Below are positions 9,899 through 19,201 of a DNA stretch of 64,000 bases, piece by piece; position 1 is the stretch's first letter; each line of letters opens with the position of its first letter. Below the pieces are notes generated by a model that was not told the origin of the DNA, did not search any database, and was given only the letters and a program-made list of their open reading frames with translations. Both the position numbers and the translations under genes were made by a program. This DNA is from Vreelandella maris (GTDB lineage: Bacteria; Pseudomonadota; Gammaproteobacteria; Pseudomonadales; Halomonadaceae): positions 1-64,000 of the forward strand of contig NZ_JABWCV010000012.1 of the NCBI RefSeq assembly GCF_013371085.1. The letters run 5' to 3'.

Positions 9899-12733
9899 TT
9901 ATAAATTAAAAGCGTCTTCCACCAGCTGGCGCTGCTGTTCAGTATGGACGGACATATAGCCAGCTGCTGGTGCAGCAGAGGCAGGACGTCCTGCAAATTT
10001 CAACTCGCGTCCGAAGCCATCTTTCAGCATATCGGCCACTGCACGCATATTGTGCTGACTGGAGTACCAAGCGCCCTGATTAAGCGGCTCTTCCTGGCAC
10101 CACACAATGTCTTCTACGTTGGTATAGCCTTGCAGCGCTTCCAGAAGTTCTTCTTTCGGGAAGGGATAAAGCTGTTCAAGACGTAAGATTGCCGTGTCAT
10201 GACGCTCATTCTCGGCGCGCCAAGCGGCTAAGTCGTAGTAGACCTTGCCAGCACAAAGCACAACGCGGGTCACCTTCTCAGGCGCAAGATCGGCTTGATC
10301 AGCGAGCACCATATGGAACTTGCCGTGGGCCAGATCTTCAAGGCTCGACGTCGCTTCTTTATGACGCAGCAGTGATTTAGGCGTCATTACGATGAGCGGC
10401 TTACGCAGCGGACGAATCACCTGACGACGCAGTAAATGATAAATCTGTGCGGGGGTCGTCGGTACGCACACCTGCATATTGTGCTCAGCACACATTTGCA
10501 GGAAGCGCTCCAAGCGCGCCGAAGAGTGCTCCGGGCCCTGGCCTTCATACCCGTGGGGTAACAGCATGGTTAGACCACACACCCGGCCCCACTTCGTTTC
10601 ACCTGAAGATATGAACTGGTCAACGACCACCTGGGCGCCGTTGAAGAAGTCACCAAACTGGGCTTCCCAGATCACCAAATCATTCGGCGCTGTGGTGGAG
10701 TAACCATACTCAAATGCCAGTACCGCTTCTTCCGAAAGGAAGGAGTCATGAATGGTGAAACGCGGCTGACCATCGGCCATGTTCTGCAGCGGCACATAGG
10801 TGGAACCGTCTTTCTGGTTATGCACCACCGCATGACGGTGGGAGAACGTACCGCGCCCGACGTCTTGCCCGGTAATCCGAATCGGATGCCCCTGATCGAG
10901 CAGCGTGGCGTAGGCCAGCGTTTCAGCAAAGCCCCAGTTAAGCCCCAGCCCACCGGCCTGCATTTTACGGCGGTCTTCATAAATCTTGGCCACTTGACGC
11001 TGCACGTCGACGCCATCCGGCACCTCGCACATACGGGCAGCCAACTGCTGCAGACGCTTCATATCAATCGTCGTGTCTGCATCGCCGGTCCATTCGTGGC
11101 CCAGGTAAGGCGCCCAGTCAACGAATAGAGAGGCATTAGGCTCTTGCACCAACGCATTGGCTACGTGGTTACCCGCCACCAGGTCATCACGATAGGTTTC
11201 AACCATCGCTTTGGCGGCCTCTTCAGAAAGCACACCCTGATCAACCAGGCGCTTGGCATAAAGCGAGCGCGCAGAGGGGTGATCTTTGATCTTGGCATAC
11301 ATCATCGGCTGCGTGCCTGACGGCTCGTCAGCTTCGTTGTGGCCACGACGACGGTAGCAAACAAGATCAATCACCACGTCTTTCTTGAACTGCTGGCGAT
11401 AGTCAAGAGCAACTTGGGTAGCGTGCAGCACTGCATCAGGATCATCGCCATTGACATGAAAAATAGGCGCTTGAACCATCTTGGCAATATCAGTGCAGTA
11501 TTCGGTAGAGCGAGCATCCAGTGGGTGTGATGTGGTGAAGCCCACCTGGTTGTTGATCACAATATGAATCGTGCCACCGGTTTTATAAGCACGGGTCTGG
11601 GACATCTGGAATGTCTCCATCACCACGCCTTGACCGGCAAACGCCGCATCGCCGTGGACGTTGATCGGCAGCACTTTGCTACCCTCTTCGTCGTTACGAC
11701 GGTCCTGACGTGCACGTACCGAACCTTCCACTACGGGTGCGACGATTTCCAGGTGCGATGGGTTAAACGACATCGCCAAATGGACTTCGCCGCCCGGGGA
11801 CATGACGTTCGAACTGAAGCCCTGGTGGTACTTCACATCACCTGAGCCACGCTCAATAACTTTCTTGCCATCAAACTCATCGATCAAGTCAGCTGGGTTT
11901 TTACCCAAAATATTGACCAACAGATTGAGTCGCCCACGGTGTGCCATGCCGATAACCACTTCCTTGGTGCCATAACCGCCGGCACGCTGGATGAGTTCAT
12001 CCATCATTGGCACAAACGTTTCACCGCCTTCAAGACCAAAGCGCTTGGTACCTGGATATTTGGATGCCAGGTAATTCTCCAAACCTTCAGCGGCCGTCAA
12101 ACGCTCCAGTACGTGCTTACGCACATCAGCACTGAAATCAGGCGCACTGCGTACCGACTCGAAACGTCGCTGTAACCAACGTTTCTCTTCCGTATCGACG
12201 ATATGCATGATCTCGCAGCCGATGGAGCGGCAATACGTGCGCTCCAACGCATCAACGATGTCACGCAATGGCGCTTTGTCGATACCTAAAAAGAAAGAAC
12301 CGGTTTGGAACTCGGTGTCCAAATCAGCTTTTGAGAGCTGATGAAAGGACAGATCGAGATCGGGGACGGGGGTGGGATTACGCAGTCCTAGCGGGTCGAT
12401 ATTGGCCTTTTGATGACCACGGAAGCGGTAAGCGTTAATCAGCTGCAGGACTTTTACCTGCTTTTTGTTTTCACCGCTATCGGCAGCGGCGACTACACGG
12501 CCCGGACGACTTTCGCGCCCCAGCTGGTAGAACTGATCACGGACTGGGCTTAGTGGAACATCATGGGAGGCACTGCCCTCGGGACGCGGCAACTCATCAA
12601 AATAGCTGCGCCATTCGTCAGGGACAGACTCAGGATCGGCGAGGTACTGCTCGTAAAGCGCTTCCACGTAGTGAACATTGCCGCCACTAACGTGAGAGGA
12701 ACGCCACATCAACTCCATTATGCCTTGTTGCAT
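9899..12733 (-). CDS. sucA: 2-oxoglutarate dehydrogenase E1
   Basis: The roughly 944-residue thiamine-diphosphate enzyme decarboxylates 2-oxoglutarate and hands the succinyl unit to SucB. Landmarks are the N-terminal E1-specific helix with VHYVEALYEQYLADPESVPDEW, the GMAHRGRLNLLVNILGK segment, the TPP/Mg motif VHGDAAFAGQGVV, and the C-terminal transketolase-like domain with LLPHGYEGQGPEHSSARLER. The start at 12733 gives a length close to E. coli SucA (933) and an upstream AGGGTGA; the frame is open 30 codons further with no similarity. The 365-bp gap to sdhB may hold its own promoter. Confidence 0.95.
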   Translation of the reverse strand: MQQGIMELMWRSSHVSGGNVHYVEALYEQYLADPESVPDEWRSYFDELPRPEGSASHDVPLSPVRDQFYQLGRESRPGRVVAAADSGENKKQVKVLQLINAYRFRGHQKANIDPLGLRNPTPVPDLDLSFHQLSKADLDTEFQTGSFFLGIDKAPLRDIVDALERTYCRSIGCEIMHIVDTEEKRWLQRRFESVRSAPDFSADVRKHVLERLTAAEGLENYLASKYPGTKRFGLEGGETFVPMMDELIQRAGGYGTKEVVIGMAHRGRLNLLVNILGKNPADLIDEFDGKKVIERGSGDVKYHQGFSSNVMSPGGEVHLAMSFNPSHLEIVAPVVEGSVRARQDRRNDEEGSKVLPINVHGDAAFAGQGVVMETFQMSQTRAYKTGGTIHIVINNQVGFTTSHPLDARSTEYCTDIAKMVQAPIFHVNGDDPDAVLHATQVALDYRQQFKKDVVIDLVCYRRRGHNEADEPSGTQPMMYAKIKDHPSARSLYAKRLVDQGVLSEEAAKAMVETYRDDLVAGNHVANALVQEPNASLFVDWAPYLGHEWTGDADTTIDMKRLQQLAARMCEVPDGVDVQRQVAKIYEDRRKMQAGGLGLNWGFAETLAYATLLDQGHPIRITGQDVGRGTFSHRHAVVHNQKDGSTYVPLQNMADGQPRFTIHDSFLSEEAVLAFEYGYSTTAPNDLVIWEAQFGDFFNGAQVVVDQFISSGETKWGRVCGLTMLLPHGYEGQGPEHSSARLERFLQMCAEHNMQVCVPTTPAQIYHLLRRQVIRPLRKPLIVMTPKSLLRHKEATSSLEDLAHGKFHMVLADQADLAPEKVTRVVLCAGKVYYDLAAWRAENERHDTAILRLEQLYPFPKEELLEALQGYTNVEDIVWCQEEPLNQGAWYSSQHNMRAVADMLKDGFGRELKFAGRPASAAPAAGYMSVHTEQQRQLVEDAFNL

Positions 12734-13098
12734 CTCTCGGTCACCCTGCACTGATGGGGTGGTATCGGTATCGTCGCAAACGTGCGGCGACATCGCTATT
12801 GCCCTGCCGGCGGGGCGGGACATTTGCCGGCGGCGCCGGCCAACGGCCGGAAACCCTGTTCATCTAGCTATACATCATCAAGCTATTCATCATCTAACGC
12901 GTCATACGGTGTTTCGTCTTCAGTTCATGCTCGAAAGCCGGTACCCAAGGCACCGGCTTTCAAACTTGTCTGACCAGCGGTGCGACGTGACGCCGCACCA
13001 CGTGACAAACCCTATGATAACAAGCGAAGCGCCATGATTTAAGTGGCATTATTACCCAACTTAAGTGGCACACGCTTTTTTACTCAAATGTCATAGAC
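12734..13098. other. sdhB-sucA spacer with hairpin and direct repeats
   Basis: No gene is seen here. The spacer holds a 13-bp hairpin at 12933-12961 (GAAAGCCGGTACC against GGCACCGGCTTTC, one G-T mismatch). It also has a 15-bp tandem repeat at 12866-12895 (AGCTATACATCATCA, then a copy with two changes). The decamer TTAAGTGGCA occurs at 13039-13048 and 13061-13070, exactly 22 bp apart. A very GC-rich run lies at 12810-12850. The layout suggests partial termination after sdhB plus a regulated internal promoter for sucA. Confidence 0.45.
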
Positions 13099-13809
13099 TT
13101 AGGTAGCATCTGCAAGAAGCATTTCGCGGATTTTACCGATCGCCCGAGTGGGATTAAGGCCTTTTGGGCAAACCGCCACACAGTTCATGATGCCACGGCA
13201 ACGGAACACCGAGAATGGATCTTCCAGATTGCTCAACCGCTCGCTGGTAGCCGTATCACGCGAATCGGCCAGGAAACGGTAAGATTGCAGCAAACCGGCT
13301 GGGCCAACGAACTTCTCTGGGTTCCACCAAAATGACGGGCAAGCCGTTGAGCAGCAGGCGCATAGAATACACTCATACAAGCCATCTAGCTTGTCGCGCT
13401 CTTCCGGCGACTGCAGGCGCTCAATGGCAGGCGGCGGCGTGTCGTTTTGCAGATACGGCTGAATACGCTCGTACTGCTTATAGAACAAGCCCATATCGAC
13501 GACCATATCGCGAATAACCGGCAAGCCTGGCAGCGGACGCAGCACCAGCTTGTTGTTCTTCACAACGTCTGACAAAGGCGTAATACACGCCAAGCCATTT
13601 TTGCCGTTCATGTTCATGCCGTCGGAACCGCAGACACCTTCACGGCAGCTGCGGCGAAACGCCAAACCGCTGTCTTGTTCTTTCATGATATGAAGAACAT
13701 CCAGCACCATCACATCGCGGCCTTTGGTATCGACCTGAAACTCCTGCATGTAAGGTGCGGAGTCGGTTTCCGGATTGTAGCGGTATACGGATACCTGAAG
13801 ATTGGACAT
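13099..13809 (-). CDS. sdhB: succinate dehydrogenase iron-sulfur subunit
   Basis: The 236-residue subunit carries three iron-sulfur clusters. The N-terminal 2Fe-2S ligands lie in CREGVCGSDGMNMNG, and the 4Fe-4S and 3Fe-4S ligands in CILCACCSTACPSFWW and CRGIMNCVAVCPKGLNP. It relays electrons from SdhA to the quinone site formed with SdhC and SdhD. It ends the sdhCDAB operon; the gap to sdhA is 27 bp. Length and motifs match the E. coli type. Confidence 0.97.
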   Translation of the reverse strand: MSNLQVSVYRYNPETDSAPYMQEFQVDTKGRDVMVLDVLHIMKEQDSGLAFRRSCREGVCGSDGMNMNGKNGLACITPLSDVVKNNKLVLRPLPGLPVIRDMVVDMGLFYKQYERIQPYLQNDTPPPAIERLQSPEERDKLDGLYECILCACCSTACPSFWWNPEKFVGPAGLLQSYRFLADSRDTATSERLSNLEDPFSVFRCRGIMNCVAVCPKGLNPTRAIGKIREMLLADAT

Positions 13810-13836
13810 AGTGACTCCCTCTCGTCTATGCGGCGT

Positions 13837-15609
13837 TTAGTAGGTACGAACCTTAGGCTCGAACGTATCAACGGTTTTCGGCTTGAAGTTAACGTCGCGT
13901 TTTTTCAGCTCTTTCGTCGCTGGGAAGAAGAGCGAATGCTTCAGCCAGTTGACGTCATCACGGTCTGGATAGTCGTAGCGCGAGTGGGCGCCGCGGCTCT
14001 CTTTACGCTCAAGGGCAGCGATCGCCGTCGCTTCTGCCACTTCCATCAAGTTATCAAGCTCTAACGCTTCAACACGCGCGGTGTTAAAGGCATTGGACTT
14101 GTCAGGCAGGTGAGCATTAGCAATACGCCCACGCAGTTGCGCTAGCTTATCGACGCCTTCCAGCATGTTTTTCTCTTCGCGGAATACGCCGAAGGAAGTC
14201 TGCATGATGTCCTGAAGCTCAGCTTTCAGCTCAGGAATGCTTTCGCCGCCTTCAGACTCGTTCCAGCGCGTGATCCGCTTCATGGCTGACTCAATATCAG
14301 ACTCGGAAGCATCCAGGTACTCAATGCCTGCGTTCAGCGCGCCTTCGATAAACATGCCAGCGGCACGGCCGAAAACCACGAGATCCAGCAGTGAGTTACC
14401 GCCCAAGCGGTTAGCACCGTGAACAGATACACACGCCGCTTCACCACAGGCAAACAGACCGTTAACGATATGATCGTTACCGCTCTCATCCTGGGTAATC
14501 GCCTGACCATGAATATTGGTCGGAATACCGCCCATCATATAGTGGCAGGTCGGCACGACCGGGATCGGGTCTTTTGCCGGGTCGACGTGAGCAAAGGTCT
14601 TAGAAAGCTCAACGATACCGGGCAGACGCTTGCCAAGCACTTCTTCACCCAGGTGATCAAGCTTCAAGAAGACGTGATCGCCCTTCTCGCCGCAGCCACG
14701 ACCTTCGAGGATTTCCATGACCATCGAACGAGCCACAACGTCACGGCCGGCCAAATCTTTGGCGTTCGGCGCGTAGCGTTCCATGAACCGCTCGCCGTCT
14801 TTATTGATCAGGTAGCCACCTTCACCACGGCAACCTTCTGTGACCAGCGTGCCCGCACCGTAAATACCGGTCGGGTGGAACTGCCACATTTCCATGTCCT
14901 GCATCGGGAAGCCAGCGCGCAGCGCCATGCCGATACCGTCGCCGGTATTGATCAAGGCGTTAGTAGTAGAAGCATAAATACGGCCTGCACCACCGGTCGC
15001 GAGTACCGTGGCCTTGGATTTAACGTGAACCACTTCACCCGTCTCGATGCACATGGCGATACAGCCAACCACATCACCGCTGGCGTTCTTGACCAGATCC
15101 ACCGCGTACCACTCGTTGAGGAACACGGTGTCGTTCTTCAAGTTGTTCTGATAAAGCGTGTGCAACAGTGCGTGGCCGGTACGGTCGGCGGCTGCACAGG
15201 TACGTGCCGCCTGACCGCCTTCACCAAAGTTCTTCGACTGACCACCGAACGGACGCTGATAAATACGACCGTTATCTAAACGCGAGAACGGCAACCCCAT
15301 GTGCTCGAGCTCAAATACCGCTTTCGGGCCTTCAGAACACATATACTCGGCCGCGTCCTGGTCAGCGATATAATCGCCGCCTTTAACGGTGTCGTACATG
15401 TGCCAGCGCCAGTCATCATTCGGGTCATCGGACGCGATCGCACAGGTAATGCCACCCTGGGCAGATACGGTGTGAGAGCGGGTCGGGAAAACTTTCGATA
15501 ACACGGCCGTCTTTTTACCGGACTTCGCCAGTTCCAAAGCGGCTCGCAGGCCAGAGCCACCACCACCAATGATAATGGCGTCAAACGTCAGGCTACGCAG
15601 ATTAGACAT
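13837..15609 (-). CDS. sdhA: succinate dehydrogenase flavoprotein subunit
   Basis: The 590-residue subunit oxidises succinate to fumarate using covalently bound FAD. The dinucleotide fold is [17 protein letters not shown]. The flavinylated histidine lies in [10 protein letters not shown], the substrate region in [14 protein letters not shown], and the catalytic arginine segment near [14 protein letters not shown]. The chosen start, [16 protein letters not shown], is four bases past the sdhD stop. An upstream in-frame extension of 26 codons would run into sdhD and is rejected. Confidence 0.97.
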   Translation of the reverse strand: MSNLRSLTFDAIIIGGGGSGLRAALELAKSGKKTAVLSKVFPTRSHTVSAQGGITCAIASDDPNDDWRWHMYDTVKGGDYIADQDAAEYMCSEGPKAVFELEHMGLPFSRLDNGRIYQRPFGGQSKNFGEGGQAARTCAAADRTGHALLHTLYQNNLKNDTVFLNEWYAVDLVKNASGDVVGCIAMCIETGEVVHVKSKATVLATGGAGRIYASTTNALINTGDGIGMALRAGFPMQDMEMWQFHPTGIYGAGTLVTEGCRGEGGYLINKDGERFMERYAPNAKDLAGRDVVARSMVMEILEGRGCGEKGDHVFLKLDHLGEEVLGKRLPGIVELSKTFAHVDPAKDPIPVVPTCHYMMGGIPTNIHGQAITQDESGNDHIVNGLFACGEAACVSVHGANRLGGNSLLDLVVFGRAAGMFIEGALNAGIEYLDASESDIESAMKRITRWNESEGGESIPELKAELQDIMQTSFGVFREEKNMLEGVDKLAQLRGRIANAHLPDKSNAFNTARVEALELDNLMEVAEATAIAALERKESRGAHSRYDYPDRDDVNWLKHSLFFPATKELKKRDVNFKPKTVDTFEPKVRTY

Positions 15610-15613
15610 GTAA

Positions 15614-15961
15614 TCAAGCTCCCCACAGAATTTGAATGCCCCACACCAAGTACACGAAAATGCCCAGGATGATGACAGCTTGGACACCCACGCGCAGGCG
15701 AGTGGACTTGAGATAGTCGGTGGTGACGGTCCACAGGCCGATCCAGGCGTGTGCAGCTAAGGCGACAAAGGCCAATAGCGAGAAAATCCGCATCCACGTT
15801 TGGTTGAACAGGCCGCTCCACGCGTAGTAATCGAGATCGGGATTAAACAGCAGAAAGGCAACGATAAAGACCGTGTAGACGGCCAGAATCACCGCAGAAA
15901 CGCGCTGCATCAGCCAGTCAGAAAGCCCACTACGGCCAAAACTTGTGATGTTAGTTACCAT
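15614..15961 (-). CDS. sdhD: succinate dehydrogenase membrane anchor subunit D
   Basis: The 115-residue protein has three transmembrane helices (about 15-38, 50-75 and 88-112). It begins [20 protein letters not shown], similar to E. coli SdhD. With SdhC it anchors the complex and forms the ubiquinone and haem b site; His in [14 protein letters not shown] is the probable haem ligand. ATG 15961 lies 7 nt after AGGAG; a TTG two codons upstream is too close to that site. The start overlaps the sdhC stop by 7 bp, indicating coupling. Confidence 0.92.
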   Translation of the reverse strand: MVTNITSFGRSGLSDWLMQRVSAVILAVYTVFIVAFLLFNPDLDYYAWSGLFNQTWMRIFSLLAFVALAAHAWIGLWTVTTDYLKSTRLRVGVQAVIILGIFVYLVWGIQILWGA

Positions 15962-16344
15962 ACCCAAACTCCTGCCAGAATAATCAGAACGGCACTGACC
16001 ACGACGGTGATCTGCGCTTTTTGTACGCCACCTTCAAGGGTCACACCAATGTCGACATCCATCAGCAGGTGCTTAATGCCTGCGACAAAGTGGAATGCCA
16101 GGGCGGACAACAGCCCCCAAGCAATGAACTTAGCCAAGAAATTATTGGCCAGCACATCGCTAACGGCGTCAAAACCCGCCGGAGATGACAAGGATTTACC
16201 CAGCGCCCAAAAAGCGAAAATCAGGCCAACGAACAGGATGACACCCGTAATACGGTGTGCGATCGACGTCAGGGCCGGCAGTGGGAAATGGATCGTAGTA
16301 AGGTCTAGGTTTACGGGTCGTTTGCTATTCACGGCTTTGTACAC
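15955..16344 (-). CDS. sdhC: succinate dehydrogenase cytochrome b556 subunit C
   Basis: The 129-residue protein starts MYKAVNSKRPVNLDLTTIHF, the conserved SdhC opening with RPVNLDL. It has three hydrophobic helices and the haem-ligand region ALAFHFVAGIKHLLMD. SIAHRITGV near residue 30 is the quinone-site segment. The start codon is GTG, preceded by AGAGAGT. It is the first gene of sdhCDAB, divergent from gltA across a 499-bp regulatory gap. Confidence 0.93.
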   Translation of the reverse strand: MYKAVNSKRPVNLDLTTIHFPLPALTSIAHRITGVILFVGLIFAFWALGKSLSSPAGFDAVSDVLANNFLAKFIAWGLLSALAFHFVAGIKHLLMDVDIGVTLEGGVQKAQITVVVSAVLIILAGVWVW

Positions 16345-16602
16345 ACTCTCTTGGCCCGCTCTGCGACAGGTCGGGCATGGCCCGAGCGGGCGGTGGTTGC
16401 TGGAAGGGGCTCGGCCGTTGCCAAGTCGGGCACGACCACCTACCTGCCGGTCGCGCGCCGTGGATTATAAGAACCTTCGCCCTCGCTTACAAACCGAACT
16501 CAAGCTTAACTCGACTATGGTGCAAGAAAATTGCCATCATTCGGATTCGATTTTGCGCTGCAGCATCGCTATAGTGACGATAGAGTAGCAATTTGATAAG
16601 CC

Positions 16603-16635
16603 TGTTAACATCTCATGTTAAACTATTGTTAACAT
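16603..16635. promoter_or_regulatory. GTTA direct-repeat cluster (ArcA-box-like) between sdhC and gltA
   Basis: TGTTAACAT occurs at 16603-16611 and 16627-16635, with another GTTA at 16617. The last two GTTA units are 11 bp apart, giving GTTAAACTATTGTTA; this matches the E. coli ArcA consensus GTTAATTAAATGTTA at 11 of 15 positions. The cluster lies in the divergent sdh-gltA control region, genes repressed by ArcA in enteric bacteria. Whether this organism has ArcA cannot be seen here. The rest of 16345-16843 is GC-rich near sdhC and AT-rich near 16620-16740. Confidence 0.4.
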
Positions 16636-16740
16636 ATCGCCGGTCTTTTAACGCTTTGTCATATTGTAGATTTTTAATTCTTATACAACACTCATCATAA
16701 TAACAATTTTTGTACAATACGCAGCTAGCGCTTAGGCTAA

Positions 16741-16768
16741 TTGACAAAATGTCGCACACTTCTATAGT
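16741..16768 (+). promoter_or_regulatory. sigma-70 promoter of gltA
   Basis: TTGACA (16741-16746) is a perfect -35 element. A 16-bp spacer separates it from TATAGT (16763-16768), a good -10. Transcription would start near 16775, leaving a leader of about 70 nt before the gltA start at 16844. The ArcA-like repeats lie just over 100 bp upstream. Confidence 0.65.
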
Positions 16769-16843
16769 GGGCAGGCCTTTTCGCCGGCGCGGTATGCGCA
16801 GCAATGACTTTACGTCCCAACCCGAATTCGAAAGGAGGCCAGC

Positions 16844-18130
16844 ATGGCTGACAGGAAAGCGACATTGACGGTAGACGGTCTTGATAAACCGATCGAGCTA
16901 CCCATGTATTCCGGCACACTTGGCCCCGACGTCATCGACGTACGCGGTTTAGGCGCTGAAGGCCTGTTCACCTACGATCCCGGCTTCATGGCCACCTCTT
17001 CCTGCCAGTCTGCCATCACCTATATTGATGGCGGCAAGGGCGTACTGCTTCACCGCGGCTACCCCATCGACCAGCTGGCCAAAGAGTCTAATTTCGTAGA
17101 AGTGTGCTACACCCTGCTGTTTGGTGAGCTACCTAACGATGTGCAGTACGCTGATTTTGAATCGCGCATTCGTAACCACACCATGGTTCACGATCAGATC
17201 AACAACTTCTTTAAAGGGTTCCGCCGCGACGCGCACCCGATGTCTATCCTTTGTGGCGTAGTTGGTGGCCTAGCCGCTTTCTATCATGACCATATGGACA
17301 TCACTCAAGAAGAAGACCGTATCATCAGCGCGATCCGTCTGATTGCTAAAATGCCGACGCTGGCGGCCATGTCGCACAAGTATAATGTGGGTCAGCCGTT
17401 CAACTATCCGCGCAACGACCTGAGCTATGCAGAGAACTTCCTCTACATGATGTTCAGCAACCCGTGCGAAGAGTACAAAATCAACCCGGTATACGCGAAA
17501 GCCATGGACCGCATCTTTATGCTGCATGCGGACCACGAGCAGAACGCTTCTACTTCTACGGTACGCCTGGCAGGTTCCACGGGCGCTAACCCGTTCGCCT
17601 GTATCAGCGCAGGTATTGCGGCACTTTGGGGCCCCGCTCACGGCGGTGCTAACGAAGCCGTACTGGCCATGCTTGACGAAATCGGCGAAGACTCCGAAGA
17701 GAACATCCAGCGCTTTGTTGATAAAGCCAAGGATAAAGACGACTCGTTCAAGCTAATGGGCTTCGGCCACCGTGTTTATCGCAACTTTGATCCGCGCGCC
17801 AAGGTAATGAAAGAGACCTGCGACGAAGTACTCGCAGAGCTCGGCATGGCCGACGACCCGCAGCTCAAAATTGCCAAGCGTCTTGAGCAGATCGCCCTTG
17901 AAGATGAATACTTCATCGAGCGTAAGCTGTATCCGAACGTTGATTTCTATTCAGGCATCATTTTGAAAGCAATGGGCATCCCCACCAATATGTTCACCGT
18001 GATTTTTGCAGTATCGCGTACCATTGGCTGGATTTCCCATTGGAACGAAATGCTCAGCGAAAGCTACAAAATCGGCCGTCCGCGTCAGCTCTACATTGGC
18101 CACGACCAGCGCGACTACCCGAAAAAATAA
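16844..18130 (+). CDS. gltA: type II citrate synthase
   Basis: The 428-residue hexameric-type citrate synthase condenses acetyl-CoA and oxaloacetate. Catalytic segments are visible: [15 protein letters not shown] (active-site His), [13 protein letters not shown] (His and Arg) and the late Asp in [12 protein letters not shown]. The long N-terminal domain with [22 protein letters not shown] is typical of the NADH-sensitive Gram-negative type. Translation begins at 16844 after a near-perfect AAAGGAGG with 6-nt spacing. It is monocistronic, flanked by a strong promoter and a UUCG hairpin terminator, and diverges from the sdh-suc operon. Confidence 0.98.
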   Translation: MADRKATLTVDGLDKPIELPMYSGTLGPDVIDVRGLGAEGLFTYDPGFMATSSCQSAITYIDGGKGVLLHRGYPIDQLAKESNFVEVCYTLLFGELPNDVQYADFESRIRNHTMVHDQINNFFKGFRRDAHPMSILCGVVGGLAAFYHDHMDITQEEDRIISAIRLIAKMPTLAAMSHKYNVGQPFNYPRNDLSYAENFLYMMFSNPCEEYKINPVYAKAMDRIFMLHADHEQNASTSTVRLAGSTGANPFACISAGIAALWGPAHGGANEAVLAMLDEIGEDSEENIQRFVDKAKDKDDSFKLMGFGHRVYRNFDPRAKVMKETCDEVLAELGMADDPQLKIAKRLEQIALEDEYFIERKLYPNVDFYSGIILKAMGIPTNMFTVIFAVSRTIGWISHWNEMLSESYKIGRPRQLYIGHDQRDYPKK

Positions 18131-18149
18131 ATCAACACCCCGCTTGATC

Positions 18150-18174
18150 AAAGGCCACCTTCGGGTGGCCTTTT
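18150..18174 (+). terminator. rho-independent terminator of gltA
   Basis: AAAGGCCACC (18150-18159) pairs with GGTGGCCTTT across a TTCG tetraloop and runs into TTTT. It starts 20 bp after the gltA stop. Confidence 0.88.
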
Positions 18175-18209
18175 GCGTATGGCCCCTTCCACGCTGGCAT
18201 TACATCAAG

Positions 18210-18368
18210 CTACCCACCAGCGACGTGAGCCAACAACAGCTTCTACACGGTTTATAGCTTGCGCCGCCACACTAACGTGAGCTTGAGCAATTTCACCGTC
18301 TGATGGCCTACCATGATGCCCGTGGTAACCACCACCTGCTGACTTCGCTGGATACCATCATTAATTAG
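18210..18368 (+). pseudogene. decayed frame resembling a GntR-type regulator (uncertain)
   Basis: One reading frame from 18210 to TAG 18366-18368 contains two internal stops (18255 and 18273). Its tail reads ELEQFHRLMAYHDARGN followed by HHLLTSL. This resembles the F-H-x-x-[LM]-x-x-x-x-x-x-G-N-x-x-L core of the FCD ligand domain of GntR regulators. The stretch before it could be a remnant of the winged-helix part, but too little is left to be sure. No start codon or ribosome-binding site fits. The match is short and could be chance. Confidence 0.28.
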
Positions 18369-18463
18369 TCAATTTTGAATCAGCCATTGCGCTAAATCAC
18401 CACCATTAAAACGCCTGAGCGCCTCCTAATATCGCTTGACTTTTTTACTTTCCGGCCTTGCCC

Positions 18464-18647
18464 AGGGTTTTCCACACTATCTGTGGATAACCCTGTTCAC
18501 AACCACTTCAAAACGTCCCGTAATCGCCATGGGCAGTGGGCCAGCCTTAAATTGGTCATTTTTTGACCTAATATAAGTTACTGTTTTTAAACGATTTAAG
18601 TTCTGTTGAAGTTTTTTTGCGTCAACAACAAGGGGTTGTGCACAACC
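18464..18647. repeat. DnaA-box-like inverted repeats in AT-rich spacer
   Basis: TTTTCCACA (18468-18476) and TGTGGATAA (18482-18490; a consensus DnaA box on the minus strand) face each other. They form a 13-bp inverted repeat with one mismatch (18464-18476 and 18482-18494). GGTTGTGCACAACC (18634-18647) is a perfect palindrome with near-match boxes on both strands. Between them lie AT-rich runs (TTTTTT at 18561 and 18611). No dnaA, dnaN, gidA or parAB is nearby, so this is more likely a DnaA-titration or regulatory site than the chromosomal origin. The rest of 18369-18803 shows no gene. Confidence 0.4.
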
Positions 18648-18803
18648 TTGAAACCAGAATCGCAAAAGTGGACAAGTCAAGCATAAAATCGCCCAAAAAA
18701 GTGACGATTTATAGCTTTTTTGTGAACGGCGGGAACGCAAAAATCCAGCAAATGAGAAGGCTCATTGCCAGGAAAATAACATTAGAAAGGGAGTATTAAG
18801 TAG

Positions 18804-18879
18804 TGGCGTCCCATAGGGGGTTCGAACCCCTGTTACCGCCGTGAAAGGGCGGTGTCCTAGACCACTAGACGAATGGGAC
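18804..18879 (-). tRNA. tRNA-Glu (TTC anticodon)
   Basis: The minus strand folds as a 76-nt tRNA with an encoded CCA. The acceptor stem is GTCCCAT paired with ATGGGAC, the D arm follows TCGTCTAGTGG, and the anticodon stem CCGCC/GGCGG holds loop CTTTCAC with anticodon TTC. The T arm is AGGGGTTCGAACCCCT. It lies 80 bp from tRNA-Ala and close to gltX, the synthetase that charges it. Confidence 0.95.
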
Positions 18880-18959
18880 GTATAACACTAGACATATAAC
18901 GCTAAAAGCGTATCTTCCCGAGCAACTATTCACATGCTGTGGATCACATGCTGCTGAAT

Positions 18960-19035
18960 TGGTGGAGCCTAGCGGGATCGAACCGCTGACCTCAACACTG
19001 CCAGTGTTGCGCTCTCCCAGCTGAGCTAAGGCCCC
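18960..19035 (-). tRNA. tRNA-Ala (GGC anticodon)
   Basis: The 76-nt tRNA has acceptor stem GGGGCCT paired with AGGCTCC, D arm TAGCTCAGCTGGGAGAG, and anticodon stem CAACA/TGTTG around CTGGCAG (anticodon GGC). The T arm is GCGGTTCGATCCCGC, and CCA is encoded. It lies between gltX and tRNA-Glu on the same strand, so the three may be cotranscribed. Confidence 0.95.
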
Positions 19036-19162
19036 ACATGTCGCGAAGACGGAGCGTATAATACTGATTCCCCTGGCCTTCGTCAACATGAAAAACGCCA
19101 ATTACTTAAAGATAAGAAATTGGCGCTAGCACTATCTCAATTGCGGTTAGCTGATGTTACTA

Positions 19163-19201
19163 AGCTCTTTCACAGAGCTATTTCACGAAGCTATTTCACG
19201 A
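19163..19201. repeat. three tandem 13-bp units across the gltX stop codon
   Basis: AGCTATTTCACGA is repeated exactly at 19176-19188 and 19189-19201. A third copy with three changes, AGCTCTTTCACAG, lies at 19163-19175. The gltX stop falls inside the middle unit, so the duplication sets the protein's last residues. Slipped-strand duplication is the simplest origin. Confidence 0.7.

Noticed and set aside
14419-15279. 286-codon plus-strand frame opposite sdhA
   Set aside because: Entirely within sdhA on the other strand. The composition is typical of a reverse-complement shadow.
15800-16588. 262-codon plus-strand frame across sdhD and sdhC
   Set aside because: Overlaps two well-supported genes and has no domain; treated as chance.
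18477-18740. 87-codon minus-strand frame in the gene-free stretch after gltA
   Set aside because: Lies on the DnaA-box-like repeats, has no ribosome-binding site and odd composition.
18420-18800. Chromosomal replication origin
   Set aside because: Some DnaA-box-like sites exist, but there are too few clear boxes and no dnaA, dnaN, gidA, rpmH or par genes nearby.
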